Positions 25,169 through 32,008 of a stretch of DNA of 32,008 nucleotides are shown in pieces. Within the stretch, counting starts at the first letter, position 1. Every line of letters begins with the position of its first letter. Under the pieces are notes generated by a model, which was not told where the DNA came from, searched no databases, and saw only the letters and a program-made list of their open reading frames with translations. The stretch is from Mycolicibacterium septicum DSM 44393 (GTDB lineage: Bacteria; Actinomycetota; Actinomycetes; Mycobacteriales; Mycobacteriaceae), in contig NZ_HG322951.1 in the NCBI RefSeq assembly GCF_000455325.1, positions 3,776,800 to 3,808,807 of the forward strand. Reading direction: 5' to 3'. A program made the position numbers and the translations under genes.

Positions 25169-25188
25169 GCAATGTATGCATGAATTGC
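25169..25188 (+). promoter_or_regulatory. operator-like palindrome at the transcription start
   Basis: Perfect outer arms GCAAT and ATTGC separated by 10 bases, with a central ATGCAT; 16 of 20 positions are symmetric. It begins one base after the predicted -10 hexamer and covers the transcription start, the usual place for a repressor. Its size and AT-rich arms would suit an ArsR/SmtB-type metal sensor such as NmtR or KmtR, but the sensor gene is not in the window. Confidence 0.55.
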
Positions 25189-25216
25189 GAAGGGCCGCGG
25201 CCTGGGGGATGGGGCG

Positions 25217-27631
25217 ATGACTGACAAGCTGCCATTGGACATCGACGGGTTGCTGCCCGACAGTGACGATCGTTGCGTTGACCGATTAGTGCGCGATCTG
25301 ACGGCCGATTCCCGTATTGAGCATGCCCACCTGCTCGCCGACGCCGGCACGTCGAGGCTGTGCGTGCACTACGACTCGGCGATGACCGCCGCCGATGTCG
25401 AGCAGCACACCCGCCGCATCGCGTCCAATATCGATGCCCAGTACGGGCATTTGCGTTGGGCCGCTGCAGACCTCGCCGCGCGTCCGGGAGACATTCAATC
25501 GCTGGTCGGCCGACTCGATGCGCTGCCCGGAGTGGTGGAGACCAGCACCGAGACCGACGGTTTGCGAATCGAGTTCGAGCGTGACCGGATCACTGCCGAC
25601 GAACTGGTGGCCGTCATCACCGGTGGCCATACCCCCTCGCCTGTCGCCGCCCCGGTCGAGGAAGACCACGGTGATCACGAGCACGGCTGGGGGATGATCT
25701 TCGGCGAACGCAGTGAACTGATTTTTGCCGGCCTGTCAGGCGCATCCTTGCTCACCGGCTTCCTGCTGGCATCGTTTGCCGATACGCCGCGCAGCGTGGA
25801 GATGGTCTTCTACGGGCTCGCTTTCGTACTCGGTGCCTTCTTCACCGCGCAGGAAGCGTGGCAGAGCGTGCGCGCCAAGCGCTTCGAGATCGATTTCTTG
25901 ATGCTGGTGGCGGCCGCCGGCGCGGCCGCGTTGGGCGAGGTCGCCGAAGGGGCGCTGCTGCTGTTCCTGTTCAGCATCGGCCATGCCCTGGAGGGATACG
26001 CGATGGGGCGCGCGCGGCGCGCCATCGAGGCTCTGGCCGATCTTGCTCCCAAGACGGCCCTCGTGCGCCGCGACCGGACCGGCGAAACCGTCGAAGTTCC
26101 CGTCGAGCAGCTGCGGGTCGGTGACGTCGTGGTAATCCGGCCCAACGTGCGTATCGCCGCCGATGGCTTCGTCGTCGCCGGCACGAGCAGCGTGGACCAA
26201 GCACCCGTCACTGGTGAAAGTGTTCCAGTCGACAAACTGCCCGTTACCGATGTGCGCCAGGCCTCAGCCGCACCCGAGCAGGTGGACAGCTCCTCGCGGG
26301 TGTATGCCGGCACGATCAACGGTGCCGGCGCCATCGAGATCCAGGTCACCCGGCTCGCGGCCGACTCGACGCTGTCGCGCGTGGTCCGGCTGGTGTCTGA
26401 GGCTCAGGTTGAGGTGTCTCCCACCCAGCGTTTCACCGATAGGTTTCAGCGGGTCTTCGTGCCGGCCGTGCTCGTCGTGGTGGGCTTGTTGCTGTGTGCT
26501 GGGTGGGTCATCGACGAGCCGTTCAGCGCGACGGTTTACCGGGCGCTGGCAGTCTTGGTCGCGGCCAGTCCGTGCGCCCTGGCCATCGCCACACCGAGTG
26601 CCGTTCTGTCGGCGGTCGCCCGCGCTGCCCGCAGCGGTGTCCTCATCAAAGGTGGCGCCGCCCTGGAGACACTGGGCCGCGTCGATGCTGTCGCGTTTGA
26701 CAAGACCGGAACCCTCACCCAAGGGATGCCACGTATCGCCGACGTCGTCGTCGCCGACGGTGCCGACCGCACTGAACTGTTGGCGATCGCCGTGTCTGTG
26801 GAACAACAGAGCGATCATCCACTGGCACGCGCGATCGTGCGGGACGGCTCGACTCTGTTGGGCGACAACGAGCTTCCACGCGCGACCGATGTACAAGCGG
26901 TGACCGGCCGTGGCGTGACCGCCGACGTGGAGGGCGTCAAAGTCCGGATCGGCAAGCGGGAACTGTTCGACGAGGCCGACGAGCTGCCCGCCACGATGGC
27001 TGAGGACATCGCGGCGCTGGAGCGATCCGGCCGCACCACCATGCTGGTTCGTGCTGGGGGAAGGTGGCTTGGTGCCATCGGGGTCATGGACACCGCGCGC
27101 GGCGAAGCTGTCGATGTCGTCGGGCGCCTCACACAGCTCGGCGTCAAGACCACGGTCATGTTGTCCGGTGACAATCAGCGAGTAGCCGACGCGGTCGCGG
27201 CCGAGATCGGCATCCTGCAGGCTCGGGGCGACCTGATGCCCGAAGACAAAGTCACCGAGATCAAGCGTCTACGCGACCAGTACGGCCTCGTGGCGATGGT
27301 CGGTGACGGTGTGAACGACGCCCCAGCGCTGGCCTCAGCAAACGTCGGAATCGCCATGGGGGCTGCGGGATCCGATGTCGCGCTGGAAACCGCCGATATT
27401 GCGCTCATGGCTGACGATCTGAAAGCACTCCCGTTCGCCGTCAAGATCAGCCGACGATCGAACAGGATCATCGCGCAGAACTTGTGGGCGAGCCTAGGCG
27501 TGGTGGCTCTGCTCATTCCCGCAACGATCTTCGGTCTGGGTATCGGTCCAGCGGTGCTTATCCATGAGGGGTCCACACTCATTGTGGTGGCGAACGCGCT
27601 GCGGCTTCTTGCGTTGCGTGAGCAAGGCTGA
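25217..27631 (+). CDS. P1B-4-like heavy-metal-transporting P-type ATPase
   Basis: An 804-residue metal efflux ATPase. It shows the actuator motif TGES, the transmembrane metal motif S451-P-C453 (SPCALAI), the phosphorylation site D495 (DKTGTLTQG), the P1B HP motif (SDHPLARAI), GDGVNDAPAL, and a late helix with H783-EGST. The SPC plus HEGST pair is the signature of P1B-4 pumps, which export cobalt, nickel, iron or zinc (mycobacterial CtpD and CtpJ). Unlike those, it has about 160 extra N-terminal residues that look like two HMA folds without CxxC, followed by a histidine-rich linker (EEDHGDHEHGW), and about eight membrane helices. The metal is therefore uncertain. It is followed closely by the CopD-CtaG gene. 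Confidence 0.85.
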   Translation: MTDKLPLDIDGLLPDSDDRCVDRLVRDLTADSRIEHAHLLADAGTSRLCVHYDSAMTAADVEQHTRRIASNIDAQYGHLRWAAADLAARPGDIQSLVGRLDALPGVVETSTETDGLRIEFERDRITADELVAVITGGHTPSPVAAPVEEDHGDHEHGWGMIFGERSELIFAGLSGASLLTGFLLASFADTPRSVEMVFYGLAFVLGAFFTAQEAWQSVRAKRFEIDFLMLVAAAGAAALGEVAEGALLLFLFSIGHALEGYAMGRARRAIEALADLAPKTALVRRDRTGETVEVPVEQLRVGDVVVIRPNVRIAADGFVVAGTSSVDQAPVTGESVPVDKLPVTDVRQASAAPEQVDSSSRVYAGTINGAGAIEIQVTRLAADSTLSRVVRLVSEAQVEVSPTQRFTDRFQRVFVPAVLVVVGLLLCAGWVIDEPFSATVYRALAVLVAASPCALAIATPSAVLSAVARAARSGVLIKGGAALETLGRVDAVAFDKTGTLTQGMPRIADVVVADGADRTELLAIAVSVEQQSDHPLARAIVRDGSTLLGDNELPRATDVQAVTGRGVTADVEGVKVRIGKRELFDEADELPATMAEDIAALERSGRTTMLVRAGGRWLGAIGVMDTARGEAVDVVGRLTQLGVKTTVMLSGDNQRVADAVAAEIGILQARGDLMPEDKVTEIKRLRDQYGLVAMVGDGVNDAPALASANVGIAMGAAGSDVALETADIALMADDLKALPFAVKISRRSNRIIAQNLWASLGVVALLIPATIFGLGIGPAVLIHEGSTLIVVANALRLLALREQG

Positions 27632-27689
27632 TGGAACCAGACCTGCAGCTGGTGGGATTCGCGGGCCGGTCGGATCCGGCGGGGGAGCA

Positions 27690-29630
27690 ATGACAGGCGC
27701 GCACATGTCGGCAACTGCGGTTAGCCGGTGGATTGTGCTGGGCAGTGTGCCGGTCGTCGCGGTGATGCTGGTGATGGTGGTCCCCAGGGTAGGTGTCGCG
27801 ACGGTGGGCGACGCCGGCATCGTGGCGCTCGGGCCGGTGACGACGACGGGCCAGTTGGTCGGATACTGGGCAGCGACGCTGGCCGGCGCGTTTTGTCTGG
27901 GTGCGCTCGTGTGGATCGTGGTCACCGCCAAGCCCAGTGCCAGCGGCCGCATCGACGTCGCCGCGTTTGGTGTTCACAGGTGGATCGAACGCGTGGCCAT
28001 CCTGTGGGCGGTGTGCTCAGTGGCGATGGTGCTGCTTGTCTCGGCGGCCGAGGCCGGGATACCGATCGGAAAACTGGTCCGCCGAGTCGATTTCGTCAAT
28101 GCGATCGTGGCGTCAGAGGCCGCGCTGGGATGGTGCGTCACTGCGGGCTGCGCCGTCGTGCTGGCCGTATGGATACGATTCACGTTGCGTTGGATCGGTC
28201 ATTGCCTGGCCTTAATGCCTGCCGCTGTCGCCGTGGTTGCGGTGCCGGTGACCGGTAATGCCGGGCAGGGCCCCGATCACGACATCGCGACAAGCGCTGT
28301 GATCGTGTTTGCGCTGGCGCTGGCGGTCTTGACCGGCACCACGATGGTGGCGGCCCTCAACCGAGACGTTCCGCACCGAATCCGGGTCCTGCACGTCGTG
28401 TGCGCAGCAGTCGCTGTGGGTTACGGTCTGCTGCTGGCGACCCTGGGATTGGGGGGCACGCCGATCTGGGATTCCAGATACGGGTGGGCAGTGCTGGCGG
28501 CGGGGGCCATGCTGATGCTGGTACTGCTCGTTGACGGTGCTTTGTTAGCGTTTGGCCGCGCTCGGGCGGGCCCGGTCGACATTGGGTCTGCGGTCGCGCT
28601 GGTCGTCGCCGGTGCGGCGGTGGCGGTGGCCTCGACCAGTATCCCGCCGCGGTTTGCCACGCAGGAGTTCTCGACGTGGGACATTTTCCTGGGCTACCAG
28701 CTCACCGATGCGCCCGACGTCGTGGGCTTGCTGACGGTATGGCGCTTCGACCCGTTTATCGGGACCGCGGCCATCGTGGCTGCACTGAGCTATGTCGTCG
28801 CCGTGGCTCTGCTGCGCCGCCGCGGGGATCACTGGCCGGTGGGACGCACCATCGCCTGGACCCTGGGTTGCGCAGCCTTGCTGATCACCACGAGCTCCGG
28901 AGTGCGGGCCTACGGCTCAGCGATGTTCAGCGTCCACATGGCCGAACACATGGCGCTGAACATGTTCGTCCCCGTGCTCCTGGTGCTCGGCGCACCCGTC
29001 ACCCTCGCGCTGCGGGTGCTGCCCACCGCGCCGAAAGGTGAAACGCCTGGACCCCGCGAGTGGCTGGTGTGGTTCGTGCACGCGCCCGTGACCCGGTTCC
29101 TATCGCACCCGGTCACGGCGTTCCTCCTGTTCGTCGGATCGCTGTACCTCGTCTACTTCACCCCCCTGTTCGACACCCTGATCCGGTATCACTGGGGCCA
29201 CGAGCTCATGAGCGTGCACTTCCTGCTCACCGGCTACCTGTATTACTGGGGCATCATCGGCATCGACCCCGGACCGCGGCGCCTGCCCTTCCTGGGGCGG
29301 CTCGGGCTCCTGTTCGCCGTGATGCCCTTCCATGCCTTCTTCGGTATCGCCACGATGACGATGACCTCATCGCTGGGTGAGAGCTTCTACCGGTCCGTCA
29401 ATCTGCCCTGGCTGCAAAACATTTCAGACGACCAACACCTCGGCGGCGCCATCGCATGGGGTTCCAGCGAGCTGCCGGTGATCATCGTGGTGATCGCCCT
29501 GGTGACCCAGTGGGCACGCCAAGACCGCCGAGCGGGCGCGCGAGACGACCGCCACAGCGACCGCGGGTACGACGACGAACTCGACGCCTACAACGCGATG
29601 CTGCGTGAGCTCGCCCGAAACCGGCGCTGA
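27690..29630 (+). CDS. CopD-like / CtaG-like fusion membrane protein
   Basis: A 646-residue polytopic membrane protein. The N-terminal half (to about 340) has nine or so hydrophobic segments and looks like CopD, a copper resistance membrane domain. The C-terminal half is a caa3-type CtaG domain, with histidine-rich helix ends (MFSVHMAEHMALNMFVPV, YHWGHELMSVHF) and FHAFFGIATMTM. Its layout matches M. tuberculosis Rv0102. CtaG-type proteins help deliver copper to the cytochrome oxidase. The ATG at 27690 is preferred over 27564, since GGGGGAG precedes it and the longer start overlaps the ATPase gene. The tail is short, charged and cytosolic. Confidence 0.8.
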   Translation: MTGAHMSATAVSRWIVLGSVPVVAVMLVMVVPRVGVATVGDAGIVALGPVTTTGQLVGYWAATLAGAFCLGALVWIVVTAKPSASGRIDVAAFGVHRWIERVAILWAVCSVAMVLLVSAAEAGIPIGKLVRRVDFVNAIVASEAALGWCVTAGCAVVLAVWIRFTLRWIGHCLALMPAAVAVVAVPVTGNAGQGPDHDIATSAVIVFALALAVLTGTTMVAALNRDVPHRIRVLHVVCAAVAVGYGLLLATLGLGGTPIWDSRYGWAVLAAGAMLMLVLLVDGALLAFGRARAGPVDIGSAVALVVAGAAVAVASTSIPPRFATQEFSTWDIFLGYQLTDAPDVVGLLTVWRFDPFIGTAAIVAALSYVVAVALLRRRGDHWPVGRTIAWTLGCAALLITTSSGVRAYGSAMFSVHMAEHMALNMFVPVLLVLGAPVTLALRVLPTAPKGETPGPREWLVWFVHAPVTRFLSHPVTAFLLFVGSLYLVYFTPLFDTLIRYHWGHELMSVHFLLTGYLYYWGIIGIDPGPRRLPFLGRLGLLFAVMPFHAFFGIATMTMTSSLGESFYRSVNLPWLQNISDDQHLGGAIAWGSSELPVIIVVIALVTQWARQDRRAGARDDRHSDRGYDDELDAYNAMLRELARNRR

Positions 29631-29950
29631 ATCGCAGCTCTGGCACCGCTACCAGAGGTGCGCAGCCGGCAAGCCTGCCTAGTTGCGGCGTGTGGTCGCC
29701 GCCTGGGCGCCGCAATCGCATCGTTTCGTTCAGATGCTGGCAGCCGGGCCATAAGCCGCCACCGATCCCGCCCGCACCGATGCCATCTGTGTTCACCGCC
29801 GAGCAAGTACCTTTGCCCGAGTGCCATCGTCTGACGCCCTAGCCGCCTCGGTGCGCGGTGCTGACTGCAGGCGCGCAAAAAAACCCCCGCCCATGACCGC
29901 CTCAGCCGATGGGTGAGGACTCCTGCACGCTGTGTGGAACTGTGCGCGTG
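29631..29950. other. intergenic region with possible minus-strand terminator
   Basis: No gene is supported. On the minus strand a CCCAT / ATGGG stem is followed by GGGGG and seven T residues (about 29878-29915), which could stop transcription coming from the right. The gene it would serve is not apparent. Confidence 0.35.
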
Positions 29951-30080
29951 CGAAGTACGTACTTGTATAGTAGAACGGGTTGCAGGTCGGTGCTCCTCTT
30001 CTGCGCGGGCAAGATGGTCTGACGCTACGGCGCACGACCCGCGATCGATCGTTATGGAGGTTGTGTTGGTGGCCGAAGCG
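29951..30080 (+). promoter_or_regulatory. diverged copy of the ctaD promoter and leader
   Basis: GAAGTAC and a TATAG-type -10 region are followed about 90 bases later by a block (30031-30080) that matches 31551-31600 at 42 of 50 positions without gaps, including the GCGATCGATC motif, the ribosome site GGAGG and the TTGGT start with GCCGAAGCG. The spacing between the two conserved parts is 90 bases here and 91 in front of ctaD. The perfect palindrome AAGTACGTACTT (29953-29964) lies just before the -10 region. Confidence 0.6.
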
Positions 30081-30137
30081 CCCCAGTCGCAGGATTCGTT
30101 TATCGCGCGATCAACTGCGTTCCGGCAGCACCGGTGA
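30066..30137 (+). pseudogene. ctaD N-terminal remnant or leader peptide
   Basis: A 23-codon frame starting with TTG reads (L)VAEAPQSQDSFIAR..., the same beginning as CtaD ((L)VAEAPPIGELEAR). After about eight codons the similarity ends, and a stop follows at 30135. It keeps the ctaD ribosome site. The stop codon is followed by one base and the ATG of the next small gene, so translation of this stub may now feed the SOD operon. It could be a decayed duplicate of ctaD or a working leader peptide. Confidence 0.5.
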
Positions 30138-30138
30138 C

Positions 30139-30327
30139 ATGCGGCAGCGCTCTGAGCAGGTTCGGGCCGAGCGGACGCTGCGTTTGGACCTCGCGGTGAC
30201 GGTCGTGGGTCCGGCCACCGCACCCGGTGAAGCCACCCGGGTGATGTTCACCGATGCGACGCCGAACTGGCGTGGCGCGGTCGGGATCTGGACCCAGACC
30301 GCTGCAGGCACTGGGGAAGCACCGTGA
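30139..30327 (+). CDS. 62-residue small protein coupled to SOD
   Basis: A small frame that begins one base after the preceding stop (TGACATG) and ends in a GTGA overlap with the SOD start. It has no ribosome site of its own. The product has a basic helical N-terminus, a strand stretch RLDLAVTVVGPA and WRGAVGIW near the end, without cysteines or a signal peptide. I do not recognise it. The tight coupling on both sides is the main evidence for a real gene. Confidence 0.5.
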   Translation: MRQRSEQVRAERTLRLDLAVTVVGPATAPGEATRVMFTDATPNWRGAVGIWTQTAAGTGEAP

Positions 30328-31076
30328 AATCAATCGACGCTCACCTGTCCCGCCGCCAGTTTGTCGGGCTGACGACCGCAGCGGCCGGACTGCTGACGAT
30401 CGGCGCCTGCGCCGAAAACTCCTCTCCACAAGAACTATCGGGTAGGGGAGGCCAGCCGGTCTATACATTGCCCGACCTCGACTGGGATTACGGTGCACTA
30501 GAGCCGCATATTTCCGGTGAGATCAACGAGTTGCATCACGCCAAGCATCACGCGACCTATGTCAACGGTGCCAACACGGCCCTCAAACAGCTCGACGACG
30601 CGCGGTACAACAACGACTACGCCGCGATCGTGTTGCATGAGAAGGATCTCGCCTTCAACCTCGGGGGACACATCAACCACAGCATCTGGTGGAAGAACCT
30701 GTCCCCGGACGGCGGCGGCACGCCGGCGGGGCCGCTGGCGGCCGCTATCGACGAGCACTTCGGCTCCTTCACCCTTTTCCGTGATCAGTTCGCTGCCGCC
30801 GCCAACGCCGTACAGGGATCGGGATGGGCGTGGCTGGGCTATGACACCCTCGGGCGAAAGCTGCTGACTTTTCAGATGTATGACCAACAGTCGAACGTGC
30901 CGCTGGGCATCATCCCGCTCCTGGGGTTGGATGTTTTCGAGCACGCCTACTATCTCCAATACAAGAATGTCCGCGCCGATTACGTGGCGGCGTTCTGGAA
31001 TGTGGTCAACTGGCCTGACGTTCAACGTCGATTCGATCTCGCCGTGTCCCGATCATCCGGCCTGATCTTCCCCTGA
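30324..31076 (+). CDS. sodA: Tat-exported lipoprotein superoxide dismutase (Mn type predicted)
   Basis: This 250-residue protein has a twin-arginine signal (SRRQFVGL, R10-R11), a hydrophobic stretch and a lipobox I-G-A-C with C29. A short linker leads into a full Fe/Mn SOD closely similar to mycobacterial SodA. The metal ligands are visible: His in LHHAKHHATYV, His in GGHINHSIWW, and Asp and His in LDVFEHAYYLQY. The residue equal to His145 of the M. tuberculosis iron enzyme is Gln here (YDQQSN), as in manganese-type mycobacterial SODs. It would be anchored outside the cytoplasmic membrane, whereas SodA normally lacks a signal peptide. The start is a GTG overlapping the previous stop. Confidence 0.9.
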   Translation: MKSIDAHLSRRQFVGLTTAAAGLLTIGACAENSSPQELSGRGGQPVYTLPDLDWDYGALEPHISGEINELHHAKHHATYVNGANTALKQLDDARYNNDYAAIVLHEKDLAFNLGGHINHSIWWKNLSPDGGGTPAGPLAAAIDEHFGSFTLFRDQFAAAANAVQGSGWAWLGYDTLGRKLLTFQMYDQQSNVPLGIIPLLGLDVFEHAYYLQYKNVRADYVAAFWNVVNWPDVQRRFDLAVSRSSGLIFP

Positions 31077-31440
31077 CGTGGTAAAAACCAGGACCCTACC
31101 GACGCGCGGTCCTTCCTGGCCGATCTGCGCTCGGGCGTCGTTGATGCCGCTGACGCACCTGTGCGCACCGCAGCGCTGCATGTGTGGTCGTGCCGGCGCG
31201 GCCACCTGCCGTTACTACGGCATCAGCCGCAACGTGTTCCGCCGGTACGTCCTGGGCGGATCACCGCTACAGGTCAGCGAGCCCGTGGCCAGTCTGACCG
31301 TGATGGTCGCCGGCGTTCTCACAGAAACGCGGAATGCTCGCAGCTCCGTGGATGATCGCACGGTGTGAGTGGGGAAGTGATTATGTGCCCTGCGCCGCCG
31401 TGAGCGGCGCACTGCCGATGTCATTGTCTGGCCGCCGATC
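31077..31440. pseudogene. intergenic region with decayed transposase fragment
   Basis: A hairpin AGGACC / GGTCCT (31090-31095 and 31108-31113) follows the SOD stop without a T tract. Around 31200-31255 the plus strand reads ATCRYYGISRNVFRRYV, which resembles the N-terminal helix-turn-helix of IS3/IS481-type transposases (ACRYYGISR-x-x-YYxW). The rest of the transposase is missing, so at most this is a remnant. Confidence 0.35.
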
Positions 31441-31446
31441 CCCGCA

Positions 31447-31485
31447 ACTACGTAGTACGGCAGTACGTATGAAGTACAGTTGTTA
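31447..31485 (+). promoter_or_regulatory. ctaD promoter region with palindrome
   Basis: A perfect palindrome ACTACGTAGT (31447-31456), a second TACGTA (31464-31469) and GAAGTAC followed by TTGTTATC form a region like that before the SOD operon (29951 onward). The palindromes share the TACGTA core with AAGTACGTACTT there, which suggests one regulator acting on both units. Confidence 0.45.
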
Positions 31486-31585
31486 TCAGCGAGGTGGTGA
31501 CGGAGACTGCGAGCGCTGATCGCGGTTGCAGACACGCTTGTCCCCGATACTGCACGGCCCGCGATCGATCATTACGGAGGATCTC

Positions 31586-32008
31586 TTGGTAGCCGAAGCG
31601 CCCCCAATCGGAGAACTCGAGGCACGTCGTCCTTTTCCGGAACGGATGGGCCCCAAGGGCAACCTGATCTACAAGCTCATCACGACGACCGATCACAAGC
31701 TGATCGGCATCATGTACTGCGTCGTCTGCTTCGCCTTCTTCTTCATCGGCGGTCTGATGGCGCTGTTCATGCGTACGGAACTGGCGATGCCCGGGTTGCA
31801 GTTCCTGAGCAATGAGCAGTTCAACCAGCTGTTCACCATGCACGGCACGGTGATGCTGCTGTTCTACGCCACCCCGATCGTGTTCGGGTTCGCCAACCTG
31901 GTGCTCCCGCTTCAGATCGGCGCGCCCGACGTGGCGTTCCCGCGGCTGAACGCCCTGTCGTTCTGGCTGTTCCTGTTCGGCGCGCTGATCGCCCTCGGCG
32001 GCTTCATT
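31586..32008 (+). CDS. ctaD: cytochrome c oxidase subunit I, partial
   Basis: The first 141 codons of ctaD, cut by the window edge. The start is a TTG with GGAGG six bases upstream, followed by (L)VAEAPPIGELEARR, almost identical to mycobacterial CtaD. Visible signatures are KLITTTDHKLIGIMY, the first membrane helix, the heme-a region with FTMHGTVMLLFYATP (His ligand), and PLQIGAPDVAFPRLNALSF. It is the catalytic subunit of the aa3 oxidase, which needs copper at CuB; the CtaG-like gene 2 kb upstream suits that need. The usual mycobacterial genome also has a core ctaD elsewhere, so this might be a second copy. Confidence 0.95.
   Translation, partial: MVAEAPPIGELEARRPFPERMGPKGNLIYKLITTTDHKLIGIMYCVVCFAFFFIGGLMALFMRTELAMPGLQFLSNEQFNQLFTMHGTVMLLFYATPIVFGFANLVLPLQIGAPDVAFPRLNALSFWLFLFGALIALGGFI

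Noticed and set aside
1..32008. CRISPR array or tRNA/rRNA genes
   Set aside because: No regularly spaced repeats, cas genes, tRNA cloverleaf sequences or rRNA segments were noticed; in particular no CRISPR accompanies the Tn7-like genes within the window.

Overview
The window is high-GC actinobacterial DNA, most likely from a non-tuberculous Mycobacterium (Mycolicibacterium-type). The right half supports this: two MspA-family porins, an lpqS-cysK2-transporter cluster in the order of M. tuberculosis Rv0847-Rv0848-Rv0849, an Rv0102-like CopD/CtaG membrane protein, and a ctaD whose N-terminus is close to mycobacterial CtaD. All assignments come from reading the sequence; no database search was run.

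Left part (about 0.35-13.5 kb): an accessory island that reads as a Tn7-like transposon with defence-type cargo. The core is four overlapping minus-strand genes read from right to left: tnsA, tnsB, tnsC and tniQ (13499 to 8588). To their left lie a small membrane protein, an unknown gene coupled to a XRE/ImmA metallopeptidase gene (plus strand), and a minus-strand series starting at 6000: a MerR-type HTH fused to an SF2 helicase, a 78-residue protein, a membrane protein and a DUF4868-like protein. The last two resemble KwaA and KwaB of the Kiwa anti-phage system. Two unknown genes diverge from a shared palindromic start at 1101-1110. The transposon ends could not be located, so membership of the outer genes is inference.

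Middle part (13.5-18.3 kb): a gene-poor stretch with a double-XRE regulator carrying an unrecognised C-terminal domain, an orphan sensor histidine kinase and a small secreted protein.

Right part (18.7-32.0 kb): an envelope, copper and oxidative-stress block. It holds an LpqS-like lipoprotein, CysK2, an MFS transporter, one hypothetical protein, tandem MspA-like porins, a P1B-4-like metal ATPase with a promoter-overlapping palindrome, a CopD-CtaG fusion for copper delivery to cytochrome oxidase, a Tat-exported lipoprotein superoxide dismutase, and the start of ctaD, cut by the window edge. The SOD cistron is preceded by a diverged copy of the ctaD promoter, leader and first codons, which suggests that the two transcription units share ancestry and possibly control.
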